Shown here: positions 9,605-19,700 of the stretch, one piece after another
How the letters are laid out: every line of letters starts with the position of its first letter
Position numbering within the stretch: position 1 is the stretch's first letter
DNA from: Rhynchopus euleeides
Taxonomy: Eukaryota > Euglenozoa > Diplonemea > Diplonemida > Diplonemidae
Direction: 5' to 3'
Length of the DNA stretch: 64,000 bases
Assembly (NCBI GenBank): GCA_963210315.1
Contig: OY723277.1
Coordinates: forward strand, 806,001 to 870,000
The notes under the pieces: model-generated
What the model was told of the DNA's origin: nothing
What the model saw: the letters and a program-made list of their open reading frames with translations, nothing else
The model's database searches: none
Program-made: the position numbers and the translations under genes

Positions 9605-12262
9605 TAGGGGGGGTCAAATGCCACCCTTTTACGTGGACAAACACGATTTTTCAAAAAACCGGCGCAGAGGCCCCAAAGCCCCCGTAAACCCTCCAAACCC
9701 CCCCAGATCGGTCCGGAAACCCATCGAACCCCACTTTTCCACCATTCCGGGCACCTCAGGTGCCCGAATTGGGGTACCTAATTTTCGTGCCACCGTTTGG
9801 TACCACACAGTGTCACTGAGGGGGGGTTAGGAAAGGATACGCACCACAGACACCCACAATCATCTGCAGAGTGCTGTGAATACCGCACAAACACAAGAAT
9901 GGGCCGCACGGTTGCTCGGAGTGCGAACGCCATCGCCGCGGCGAGGAAGTTCGTCGGCCAGCTGCCCGTGGAGCTGTGTGGGGCACGGTGGTGCGATTTG
10001 AACGCGCAGCGGGCGCGCATACTCAGGCGCACGCGCGGGGCCCCCACGAAGGAGGCCTTTTTAAAGGCCCTTTCGCGGATCGGTGCGCGGAAGACGCGGG
10101 TGCAGTGCGAAGGGAAACGAGAGTTCCGGTGGTGTGTGAACTGCGATCACACAGTTCGCCCGATGGCAAAGGGCGCGAGCGCGGGTGAGGGGCCAGTGGA
10201 GAATACAACCGATGAAGACAGCGACAGCGACAGCGACTGTGACAGTGGCAGTGTCAATCAAAGCGACAGCGACAGCGACCCCGAGGACGATACGACTCCG
10301 AAAACCTCGAGTCCGGGAGTGTACTCCGCAAGCGCGTATAGACGATTACACGCCAAATATAAGCGCTTGCGACAGCGGTGTCTTGTGACACCGACCTCCC
10401 TCTACAACAAGGAGGGGGGCTACAGCGCCGGTGTGGCAACGGCGCTGACAGTGCTGCGAGGGTGGGGGATCGGCGCGAAGAGCTGTGGCGAGGCTCTGAG
10501 CGACATCCTGGAGTGCATCCTTGGCACTCGTGGGAAGGGGCGCAACATCAGTGCGGCGACAGTCAAACGCACTGATGCGTGGGCAGGTCCAATGAGTACT
10601 GATCGGTTCCTGACGAAGCTTCGTGAAAAAGGAGGGCAGGTGCAGACGTGCATGGACACCTCGTCGGGTGCGCGCTCGCAGCAAGGGGTGAAGTACTCGC
10701 AGGTCTCGTTCTCTGCTGCAAGCCCTGAGACCGGCAGGGTGCTCCAAGTCGTGGCCGACAGCTCCGTCGGGGAGGGAAGCCGTGCCATCGACAAGGTGCC
10801 CCAGATCCAGCGTGTTCTGCTGGCGGCGACGGAGGCCGGCTTTCAAAAACCATCACTGTGTCTGACTGATCACGAATCAACGGCCAAAGCTGCCTGTGTC
10901 CTTGGAGGGTTGATACCTTCGGGGTGCTCGTCGCACAAGTGGAAGCACACCATTGAATCGGTTGATATCAACACCACCACCCAAGCTGCGATCGAGACGC
11001 TTCACACCGCTTGCTGTCCTAAAAGCACGAACGCCACCACATCGACGGGAATCAAGATGGTATCAACACTCTTCGCAACAAAAGGAGGCATTCCAAAGGG
11101 GTTTACGTTGGGAAGGCAGGTGGGAAACAAATATGGGTGGCTATGCCGTTCCTGCGCGGCAGTGCTCCACAACCGGGATGTATTGACCAAGGCTGTTGAG
11201 CGACGCGAGCTGTACATTCCGGGAAGCAACGCACTCAGTGTGCTGTTGTGTGACGACATTGTGCCAGAGTTGGTGGTTGCTGCGGTCTGCTTTGCCTGGT
11301 ACAAGAGTACGTATGTACTGCTGAAAGGGTGCAAATTGCGTGGCGAGATGAATGTCACGGAAGCCCGCAAACTCTACCCGACCCTCCGAGGGTGGCTCGT
11401 GACTCTTTCGCGTGTGAAAAGCAAGTTTCCACAGTGGATATTTGAGACGGCAGGGCGCAACCCCCTTGGCATGCAGCAAGCCCAGGAGCACTTCGACTCT
11501 ACATGCGCAAGCCGCCTTCGGGGATCAGTGGCACGCATGATCGAGACTTTTGATCGCTTTGTGGCTCATGACACGGATCTCCCGCCAGAGGCTGCCAAAG
11601 ACCTTCCACACTCGAACGACTTCATTGAGGGAGCGCATGGTACAGTCGGCTTGCTGAGTGAGGATCTTCCCGGCTGCAACCCAGAGAGGATTGCGAGCAT
11701 TGCGCAGCGAAAACACAACCGCAGGGCACTCTTTGAGATTGGGGTCCCGCTTGTGCCGAGCGAAGAGACGTACTCATCCTACAAGGAGAGGAAATTGAAC
11801 TCAGATGAGGACGTTCACTTGAGGATACATCGCACCACAATGAAGCAGCAGCTGCGGACTGAGTACACCAAGCTCTCTGTGGCTGAACTGCGGGACAAAG
11901 CAGCTGAGCACGACCTGCCTGTGCGACAGGGAGGGAAGTACATAATCAAACCAAAGCTCATCGAAGACCTGATCGATGCCACCTACATGGCGCCTGATGA
12001 CGAGTTCTAGCCCGTCAGAAATGTGGTATTAGTGCGTACCCTTTCCTAACCCCCCCCTCAGTGACACTGTGTGGTACCAAACGGTGGCACGAAAATTAGG
12101 CACCCCAATTCGGGCACCTGAGGTGCCCGGAATGGTGGAAAAGTGGGGTTCGATGGGTTTCCGGACCGATCTGGGGGGGTTTGGAGGGTTTACGGGGGCT
12201 TTGGGGCCTCTGCGCCAGTTTTTTGAAAAATCGTGTTTGTCACCCCCATTTGATACCCCCTA
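9605..12262 (+). mobile_element. Element A: complete autonomous DNA transposon in poly-G
   Basis: Terminal inverted repeats of roughly 230 bp (9605-9840 and 12032-12262) are almost perfect except near the tips. The tips read TAGGGGG on the left and CCCCCTA on the right. Both ends abut long G runs, compatible with an 8-bp GGGGGGGG target duplication. The element encodes one intact 703-aa protein. The near-identity of the arms and the intact frame indicate recent activity. Confidence 0.9.
9899..12010 (+). CDS. Putative DDE transposase with C-terminal SAP-like domain (element A)
   Basis: A 703-aa frame starts at the first ATG inside the left arm and ends in TAG before the right arm. Cysteine pairs near residues 70-82 could form a small zinc finger. 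A Ser/Asp-rich acidic linker follows (about 104-131). Candidate catalytic residues are Asp253 (CMDTSS), Asp324 (LTDHES) and Glu577 (NDFIEGAHG). The long spacing before the last acidic residue resembles transposases with a helical insertion in an RNase-H-like fold, as in hAT. Residues about 660-695 resemble a SAP DNA-binding helix-extended-helix motif. The usual hAT C-terminal dimerisation signature is not visible, so the superfamily is inferred mainly from the ends. No introns are needed. Confidence 0.75.
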   Translation: MGRTVARSANAIAAARKFVGQLPVELCGARWCDLNAQRARILRRTRGAPTKEAFLKALSRIGARKTRVQCEGKREFRWCVNCDHTVRPMAKGASAGEGPVENTTDEDSDSDSDCDSGSVNQSDSDSDPEDDTTPKTSSPGVYSASAYRRLHAKYKRLRQRCLVTPTSLYNKEGGYSAGVATALTVLRGWGIGAKSCGEALSDILECILGTRGKGRNISAATVKRTDAWAGPMSTDRFLTKLREKGGQVQTCMDTSSGARSQQGVKYSQVSFSAASPETGRVLQVVADSSVGEGSRAIDKVPQIQRVLLAATEAGFQKPSLCLTDHESTAKAACVLGGLIPSGCSSHKWKHTIESVDINTTTQAAIETLHTACCPKSTNATTSTGIKMVSTLFATKGGIPKGFTLGRQVGNKYGWLCRSCAAVLHNRDVLTKAVERRELYIPGSNALSVLLCDDIVPELVVAAVCFAWYKSTYVLLKGCKLRGEMNVTEARKLYPTLRGWLVTLSRVKSKFPQWIFETAGRNPLGMQQAQEHFDSTCASRLRGSVARMIETFDRFVAHDTDLPPEAAKDLPHSNDFIEGAHGTVGLLSEDLPGCNPERIASIAQRKHNRRALFEIGVPLVPSEETYSSYKERKLNSDEDVHLRIHRTTMKQQLRTEYTKLSVAELRDKAAEHDLPVRQGGKYIIKPKLIEDLIDATYMAPDDEF

Positions 12263-13558
12263 GGGGGGGGGGGGGGGCGCAACAACACGGTGGGATCTTG
12301 TAAATTTTACATGTAAAAATACTGATTTTTACATGTATTATACATGTATAATACTTGCATGTCAACTATTATACATGTATAATACATGTATATGCCTGAA
12401 ATATACATGTAAAATACATGTATATCAAGTAAAAATACATGTATAATAGTTGCATGTCAACTATTATACATGTATTTTTACTTGATATACATGTATTTTA
12501 CATGTATATTTCATGCATTTACATGTATTTTACATGTATAATACTTGTCATGCAAGTATTATACATGTAAAATACTTGCATGGCAAGTAAAATACTTGCA
12601 TGCAAGTAAAATACATGTATTTTACTTGCATGCAAGTATTTTACTTGCATGCAAGTATTTTACTTGTCATGCAAGTATTATACATGTATTTTACTTGTCG
12701 TGCAAGTATTTTACATGTATAATACTTGCATGACAAGTATTATACATGTAAAATACATGTAAATGCATGAAATATACATGTAAAATACATGTATATCCAT
12801 ACATTGGGCGTTATTCCGTTACCAGTAACGGTAATAACGTTATTTTTGCGTTATTTTTTGACCCCAAAAAAGGCAGCATTTCCCGGTGAATCTGACCCGA
12901 AACTCGGGTCCCTACCCCCCCTAAAAGAATTTTCTTGGGTAAAATATCACTCCAGGGGGCCACTCCGTGATGTCAAAAAATTGGAAAACGTTTTCTCCTA
13001 AAATAACGCGTTATTTTTCCGTTATTTTCATGAAAACTTGCGTTATTCGGACAATTTTGCGGGCGGATGGTGTAGTTTTTGGTGGAGATGGCTCCAGAAT
13101 ACCCCCCTGGGACCATTTTTTGGATAATAACGCACGGACATGTCGAGTTTCGTGAAAAAATCATGTTTTTTGGCTTTTTCAAGGCAAATACTGCAGAAAC
13201 CCCTGCAACCTTGCAGCATCCAATGTTCCTGGAGTGAAATTTGGAGTGAAAATCACTCCAAAATCACTCAGTGTGGACGCAGAAGTGAATCCTTCAGGAA
13301 TACACCCGCACACCTCACATTGGCGGTGTATAAACCACCTGATATTTTTACTCGTTACGAGCGACGAAGTAGCGCGAAGTAGCGACGTGCCCATTTTTTC
13401 CCGGTCCGTTCTAAAATAGTTACGTTCCAAAAGTCCGTTACTGGTGCTGTCAAAGACGCTTCGCACAATATACGCACGAACTACCCAAAGTACGCTCGGG
13501 CTACGCACGAAGTACGCAGGAACTACACAATTTGAACTTTCTTGCACCCCCCAGTCAT

Positions 13559-13625
13559 TATTTGCACGCACTCCAGGTCCCATATTTGCACCAGTGCAAA
13601 TATGAGACCTGGAGTGCAAATATGA
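13559..13625. repeat. Perfect-to-near-perfect inverted repeat in element N
   Basis: Arms of about 31 bp carry TATTTGCA, CACTCCAGGTC and CATATTTGCAC and their complements around a 2-bp centre. The structure could form a long hairpin in DNA or RNA. Confidence 0.75.
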
Positions 13626-14516
13626 GGAATTTCCGAGTTCGTCGTGATGTGCAAAACATGACTGGGTTGTGCAAGAAACCATCATCTGCACCCGTATCGG
13701 CCTCAATTGCACCCTCGTGCAGGTAAAAAAAGGCCTCGGGCCTCCGGCCCTCGGACCGTTTTTTAATTACGCACACGACCTTCGCGCGGAAAGTGTCATT
13801 CAGCCCTGCCAAACGTGCTCTACACACCACCCCCTTCATCAGGCAAGTGGGTTTGTAAGGGTGTGTGGAAGCGTCAACGCTCGGGTGCAGGAAATTTACA
13901 TTTTGGTCGCAAATGGCGTTACACATGCACTATGCACAACGTGTGCACGATTTCGGCAGAACTACGCACAACCAACGCAATTTGGACCTTTCAACAACAC
14001 CATTCACGGTACTTCGATTTTGGGTGGGAAAGATGGGGCAAGGAAGTGGCAAAAACTGCGAAGAAGGTCGAAAATTTTCACATTTTCATCAGAAACCATA
14101 TTCAACGGATTCCAATTTTCGGGTGAAATCAAGCAGGTTGGCACAATGGCTCATGTTCACCCAAAAATGCACCTACCAAACCTCTTTTGCTTGATTTTTG
14201 GGACGGCATGGGTGATCCAGAGGCCAAAAATCACGATTTTTTCACCAATTCCTTCGACAACGGACAGTTCCAGACCACAAGGACCACATTTTGGGGTCAG
14301 AATTTTCTCGGTCAAAAAATTCGAAAAATCTGAAATCTCTCGGAATTTTGAGCATTTTTTGAGATTGGCATGCCCATTTTAGACCCTTTGCGTGGCTCTA
14401 AACCCAAAAATTTGCTCGAAAATGGCCTCAAATAGCCTAAAACAGCCCATTCTGGCCACCCCGAAAAAAAAATTCGAAAAGGGTCCCCCTATAGAAGTTG
14501 CCCAAAAATACCGAAA

Positions 14517-14816
14517 ATAACGCGGTATTACCGGTAATAACGGTAATAACGTTACCGATAACGTTATTACCGTTACTGATAACGGTATTACCGTTACCGA
14601 TAACGGTAATAACGGTAATAACGTTACCGATAACGTTATTACCGTTCCTGATAACGGTAATAACGGTATTACCGTTATCGATAACGGTATAACGCGGAAA
14701 AATAACGTTACCGATTTTCGGATAACGTTATTCGGCCGTTCTGGAACGTTATTAACGGTAAGTTATTTTACCGAAAAAATAACGGTATTACCGTTACTGG
14801 TAACGCAATAACGCCC
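14517..14816. repeat. TAACGG/CCGTTA low-complexity palindromic array
   Basis: About 300 bp of interspersed GGTAATAACG, GTTACCGATAACG and GTTATTACCG words form the right subterminal region of element N. A shorter version lies at its left end (12806-12850). Confidence 0.85.
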
Positions 14817-15390
14817 GATGTATGTATATCAAGTAAAAATACATGTATAATAGTTGACATGTCAACTATTATACATGTATTTTTGCTTGATATACATGTA
14901 TTTTACATGTATATTTCAGGCATATACATGTATTATACATGTATAATAGTTGACATGCAAGTATTATACATGTATAATACATGTAAAAATCGGTATTTTT
15001 ACATGTAAAATTTACAAGATCCCACCGTGAACATCATCATCACATGCGGACGAGGGTGTGCAAAACATAAAGCTTTTACTTTCAGAGGAGAGTGCGTCCT
15101 GTATCTATCGGTATTTCACTTGGTACCCTGTTGGGGGCACATCATTTTGATTTGCGACGGGGTGCCGGAAAACGGTGACACCGTGTGGCGTGTCGATGCC
15201 AGTGTTGTAGGCAGGAGAGGCGCAGAGTGAGAGGGCGAGAGACACAGAAAAAGAGAAAACGAGAGGAGGGGGGGGGGGGTGGAGGAGGCGTGGCATATCT
15301 GGCGCGGGGGGGTGGGGCGCCAAAGACAAAGGAGCAGCCGTCCCGTTCAGACATGGACAATTTTAAACAGTGTCTCATACAGGACTCCGG

Positions 15391-15503
15391 TCAGAGATGC
15401 ACTGTTCCGAGTTCATTCGGTGGTATATTGTGATGGTTGATGCCGCCGAATCTCTTTTGCTCCATGTATTCGTGGGACTGCTGGGAAGGAACTGCATGGT
15501 TCC
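15391..15503 (-). CDS. Candidate terminal coding exon, unknown product
   Basis: On the minus strand a pyrimidine-rich stretch ending in ATTCAG directly precedes 37 codons of well-balanced sequence (SQQSHEYMEQKRFGGINHHN and beyond) ending in TGA. This is a convincing acceptor plus last-exon arrangement. A second possible exon (about 15634-15745, minus, after CTCACAG) codes for a natural-looking Pro/Ala/Gln segment, but its donor phase does not join this exon directly. No family is recognised. Confidence 0.35.
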
Positions 15504-15617
15504 CTGAATAAAAAAAATACGCGCCATTTGTTTTTGGCCAGCTATACGCAGAACAGCCTGAGCAAAGAACCTGCGCTCGGCTACACTGATTCACGTGTGG
15601 TGAGACAATAATAATGC

Positions 15618-15920
15618 ATGGCCTAAGGGCCACCAAAATGCAAACAACGTTGCCTCAGGGAAGGCGGTGCCCCTCCCACACGCCTTGCTGCGCTGTGGGG
15701 TGGGGCTCTGCAAAGGATTTTGCGCCGGGCACAGATTTCCTGCGGCTGTGAGCACATCTCACAGAAGTAACGGTTAAAAAAATGTTGGAAACGCTTGACA
15801 TGAAAATGGATGATACGATGATGGTATAATGCAGTGAATGTACATACCTACGACAACATAACTGACGTCTCTCACCTTCTGCCCTCTACTGTACTTTGTA
15901 TGATTTGGACATTTTTTTGG
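15618..15920. repeat. 303-bp segment duplicated exactly at 63698-64000
   Basis: Every base I compared is identical between the two segments (offset 48080). The second copy begins immediately after an assembly gap and runs to the window edge, so its true length is unknown. It includes the second candidate exon near 15634-15745. Confidence 0.9.
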
Positions 15921-16786
15921 CCGTGCCTTTTCAAACAGCACCCAGTGAGCTGCTGTCTCATTCTTGTTCTGGCCGCACGACGGCACAGCCTAAAAAAAAA
16001 TATCGCTCGATTTCCTTTTGTTTGTTGGTTTTAATGTCGTGATGCACACACCCTTGCAGCGTGCATCTGACGGACAAGACAAACTAATGTCGGTGGGGGA
16101 AGGGCTGATAGAGACGGGGAGGGAAAAAGTCGTGATGCAACGATGTATAGGGTCAGGAGGTGGAAGGAGGGGGGGGGGGGGCGGTTGGGATGGGATGGAA
16201 TATATATAGGGGACGGGGCGGGCGGGAGGGGGCGTGGGGCTTAATTGTCGAGAGTGAAGGTAAAGGGAAGGGGGGGGGGGCAACAGAGCCTCAACTGCAC
16301 TCCCTCCAACACTGGCTTTTTTTGCCTACTTGTTGCTTGTTTGAACTGGGGTGTGGGTCGATGCAGGTGAAATTATAAGAAAATGGAGAGCTTGGGGGTT
16401 GCGGAGGGGGGGGGGGGGGGTTTGATCGTCGAGAGGGAATGGAAAAGTAAATCTCCCAGCACCTTCTCGCAATGTTAGTCCTTTTTGTAGTCACTACACC
16501 AGATATGTTGTACAAGGCAGATCAATGTACAACGGGGGGGGGGGGGGGAGGGGAGGGGAGGTGCGTTTGAAACCAGATCGGGGTAATATTTACGCAGCGC
16601 ACCCCCCACGCTAGAGATCACAGGTCTGGCCACCCCCGAGTGAGCATGACACTGCAGGCCGCTTTTTCGAATCGTCTGTTCGGGGAGGACCTACACCACC
16701 ACACTCATGCCTCGTGAGTCTGAGAACCTCTGATGTCACTTCATCAGGCCGTGACCTCCGGGACTACTGGCGGGCCATCTTAAACC
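15921..16786. other. Intergenic region downstream of the surface-protein gene
   Basis: It contains poly-G tracts at about 16170-16181, 16270-16280, 16408-16420 and 16533-16548. No further gene is visible. The part near 16620-16786 is probably the 3' untranslated region and downstream flank of the minus-strand gene. Confidence 0.5.
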
Positions 16787-19700
16787 TCAAAGATCCAAGT
16801 CTGCAGGCCCAGAGTTACTCTCACTGCCCGGCGACTTCCCTCCACGCGGCGGGGAGGACGCTGAGGAGTCAGCTTGGCTGGTCTCCGCGACAGGGCTTCC
16901 CGGGTTCTCAGCATCGCTCTTATGGCCCATCTCCTCGTGGTCACCCGCAAGGAGGCCGGTCTGGTCCATGCCCTCGAAATTGTCGAACTGTTTGAAGTTG
17001 CGCTCGTCTTCCTGGTCAGCCCTGCGCTTCTTCATCACGAGCTGTGCAGGCAGAGGTGTTGATGGGGTGCCGAATGGGGGGGGGGGGGGGGGGCGAAACA
17101 CATCGGAGGGGCAGGGGGGGAGGTGGTTCGATTTTTTTTTGCGACAAAAAGCTTTTTGGAAGAACATCTTCTCATGTATAAAAGAGCACTATCGCGAGGC
17201 AGGCGACTGTTGCACTTTAGAGGGCGGGTGGAAGCCGTGATGTGGAAGGCTTGGGAGCTCGAAACTCGTGTGTGTGTGTGTGAGGAACAATGCGAGCAGG
17301 GTGCCACAACGGTGGGGTGGGGGTGTGTGGGGCACGCGAGGGTGCATACCGCGGAGGCAAACAGTGCGGAGCACAGCAGCAGGATGCCCAGCGCGACAAG
17401 CAGCCACACCCACCAGTTGTCGTCGTCGTCCTCCACCTCGGGCTCGGGGGTAACGCCATGCCCAGCACCCAGCCACTCCCAGCCAGGGACGTACGTCTCG
17501 CCACCAGGCAGCGGTGTGAACAGACTCGGCGAGTAGGTGTCGCCGCTGGGCAGAGGGGTCATAAGTCCCACAGTCTCGTTGTCGTTCCCTGTCTCGTTGA
17601 CGTCAGGCGAGTAGGTCTGGCCACTCGGCAGAGGTGTCAGGTCCTTGCCATTGAAGTCGGGCGAGTACGTGTGGCCACTCGGGAGCGGCGTCAGATCCCT
17701 GCCATTGAAGTCGGGGGAGTACGTGTGGCCACTGGGCAGAGGTGTCAGGTCCTTCACATCAGGCGAGTAGGTCTGGCCACTCGGCAGAGGTGTCAGATCC
17801 CTGCCATTGAAGTCGGGCGAGTACGTGTGGCCACTCGGGAGCGGCGTCAGGTCCTTCACATCAGGCGAGTAGGTCTGGCCACTCGGGAGCGGCGTCAGGT
17901 CCTTGCCATTGAAGTCGGGCGAGTACGTGTGCCCACTCGGCAGTGGTGTGAGGGATGCCGGCGTGTCGGTGGCGTTCGACGAACTGTTGGAGTCGGGCGA
18001 GTACGTCTGGCCCTCGGGAAGGGCAGTCAGATATGCGTCAGGGGACACCGTCAGGCCTGCACCGCCAGGTGTGGCGGTGTCCGTGGTGTTGCCAGTCTCG
18101 TTCAAGTCAGGCGAGTACGTGTTGCCACTCGGCAGAGGTGTCAGGTCCTGCACATCAGGCGAGTAGGTCTGGCCACTCGGGAGCGGTGTCAGGTCTTTGA
18201 CATCAGGCGAATACGTGTGGCCACTCGGCAGAGGTGTGAGGTCCTTCACATCAGGCGAGTACGTGTTGCCACTGGGCAGAGGTGTCAGGTCTTTGACGTC
18301 AGGCGAGTCGGTGTTGCCGGACGGCGCCCCCGTGTTGGAGGGAAGGGACGTTGCGTTCATGACAGGCGCCACTGTGGTGCTACCTGCCGTGGGTGCGTCT
18401 GTCTCGGGAGCGTCAGTTGCAGGTGCAATGCTGGTACCCGGCGGCGAGTTCGTCGCAGGCGCATCGGTTGTTGGTGCAGACGTGGCAGGTGCATCAGTTG
18501 CAGGTGCAATGCTCGTCCCAGGCGGCGAGTTTGTGGCAGGCACAACAGTAGCGGGAGCGTCAGTTGCAGGTGCATTCGTAGCAGGTGCAATGCTGGTACC
18601 CGGCGGCGAGTTCGTCGCAGGGATACCGGTCGCAGGAACATCGGTTGTTGGTGCGTCAGTTGCAGGTGCCGAAGTGGCTGGGACACCAGTTGCAGGTGCA
18701 TCTGTGGCAGGTGCAATGCTGGTACCAGGCGGCGAGTTGGTGGGAGCCACTGTGTCAGGTGCGACGGTCGCAGGTGCATCGGTAGCAGGAGCGCTTGTGG
18801 CAGGGGCATCTGTCGCCGGTGCAGGCGTGGGAGGTGCATCGGTTGCAGGCGCATCGGTATCGGGTGCAATCGTTGTACCGGGCGGTGAGTTGGTGGGTGC
18901 CAGTGTGTCAGGTGCGACGGTCGCAGGTGCGTCAGTCGAAGGAGCATCTGTGGCGGGTGCAGGGGTTGCAGGCGCGTTCGTCTCAGGAGCTGTCGTCGGG
19001 GGTGCGTCAGTGTCAGGGACAGCTGTGTCAGGTGCTGTCGTGTTCGGAGCCATGGTTTCGGGGACGTCAGTGTCAGGAGCAGACGTGTTCGGTGCAGGTG
19101 TCGGCGGGTATGTGAAGGGTGCCAGCGTTGGAGGAACAAGAGTACAGGGGGCCATGGTAACGTCAGCAATGTGGCATCTTGTGAAGCTCACGTTCTTCGG
19201 GTGTGACGAGTCGTCGTCGATCCAGGACCCGTCGGTGCACCCATGTGCCGGCACACCCCACGTGATCCACTTCCCGTCCTGCCACACCTGCACACGTTCG
19301 ATGTTCCACGCATCCCACTTCAAGATGTTCGTCCAGTGGTCATCATGGTCCACCCGGACCTCGGCCAGGTCCTCCACCCCGAATGGCCCGACGGCTTTCC
19401 AGTGGTGGTGCTCACCGATGTGCGGACTCGAGATGGTTGCCTTGGAGGGGAACCGAGCACCAGCATTTGAGATGAATTCGATCTCGTACGTCCCCGTGGA
19501 CTGGGCATCGTCAAGGAGGCTCGTCGTGATCAGCACTTCGATGTCGTGGCAACGGGCGTACTCAAGGTACGACGGATGAGCCTTGTCCTTGTCAACCCAC
19601 GAGCTGCGCTTGCAGCCCATGTCCTCGATACCGAAGTACTGCCACTGGTGCCCAGCGTCACGCACCTCCAAAGACTCGACGTACCACGCGTTGCTGCCCC

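Larger units (their letters stand above)
12799..14823. mobile_element. Element N, nested inside element E
   Basis: Ends read ATACATTGGGCGTTATTCCG (left) and the complement of CAATAACGCCCGATGTAT (right). A 7/8-matching direct repeat, GTATATCC (12791-12798) and GTATATCA (14824-14831), flanks it and restores the arm sequence of element E when removed. Subterminal tracts consist of TAACGG/CCGTTA words. The middle part is unique AT-rich DNA with an internal palindrome. One long frame (13669-14382) is repeat-derived and not a convincing gene. Confidence 0.65.
12286..15029. mobile_element. Element E: foldback-like transposon with long AT-palindromic arms
   Basis: The ends are exact inverted repeats starting CACGGTGGGATCTTGTAAAT. 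They are followed by about 480 bp on the left (12286-12790) and 200 bp on the right (14824-15029) of ACATGTA, TACTTGCATG and TTGCATGTCAA palindromic words. A 2-bp AA flanks both ends (12284-12285, 15030-15031). The tip CACGGTGG is shared with transposon F. There is no coding capacity. The left arm is interrupted by nested element N. Confidence 0.8.

Noticed and set aside
12286..12798. CRISPR-like or satellite array in the ACATGTA region
   Set aside because: There are no regular spacers; the words form the inverted arms of a transposon.
13669..14382. 237-codon frame inside element N
   Set aside because: It runs through palindromic and repetitive DNA of a nested element, has no recognisable domain and no coding-like composition in its second half.
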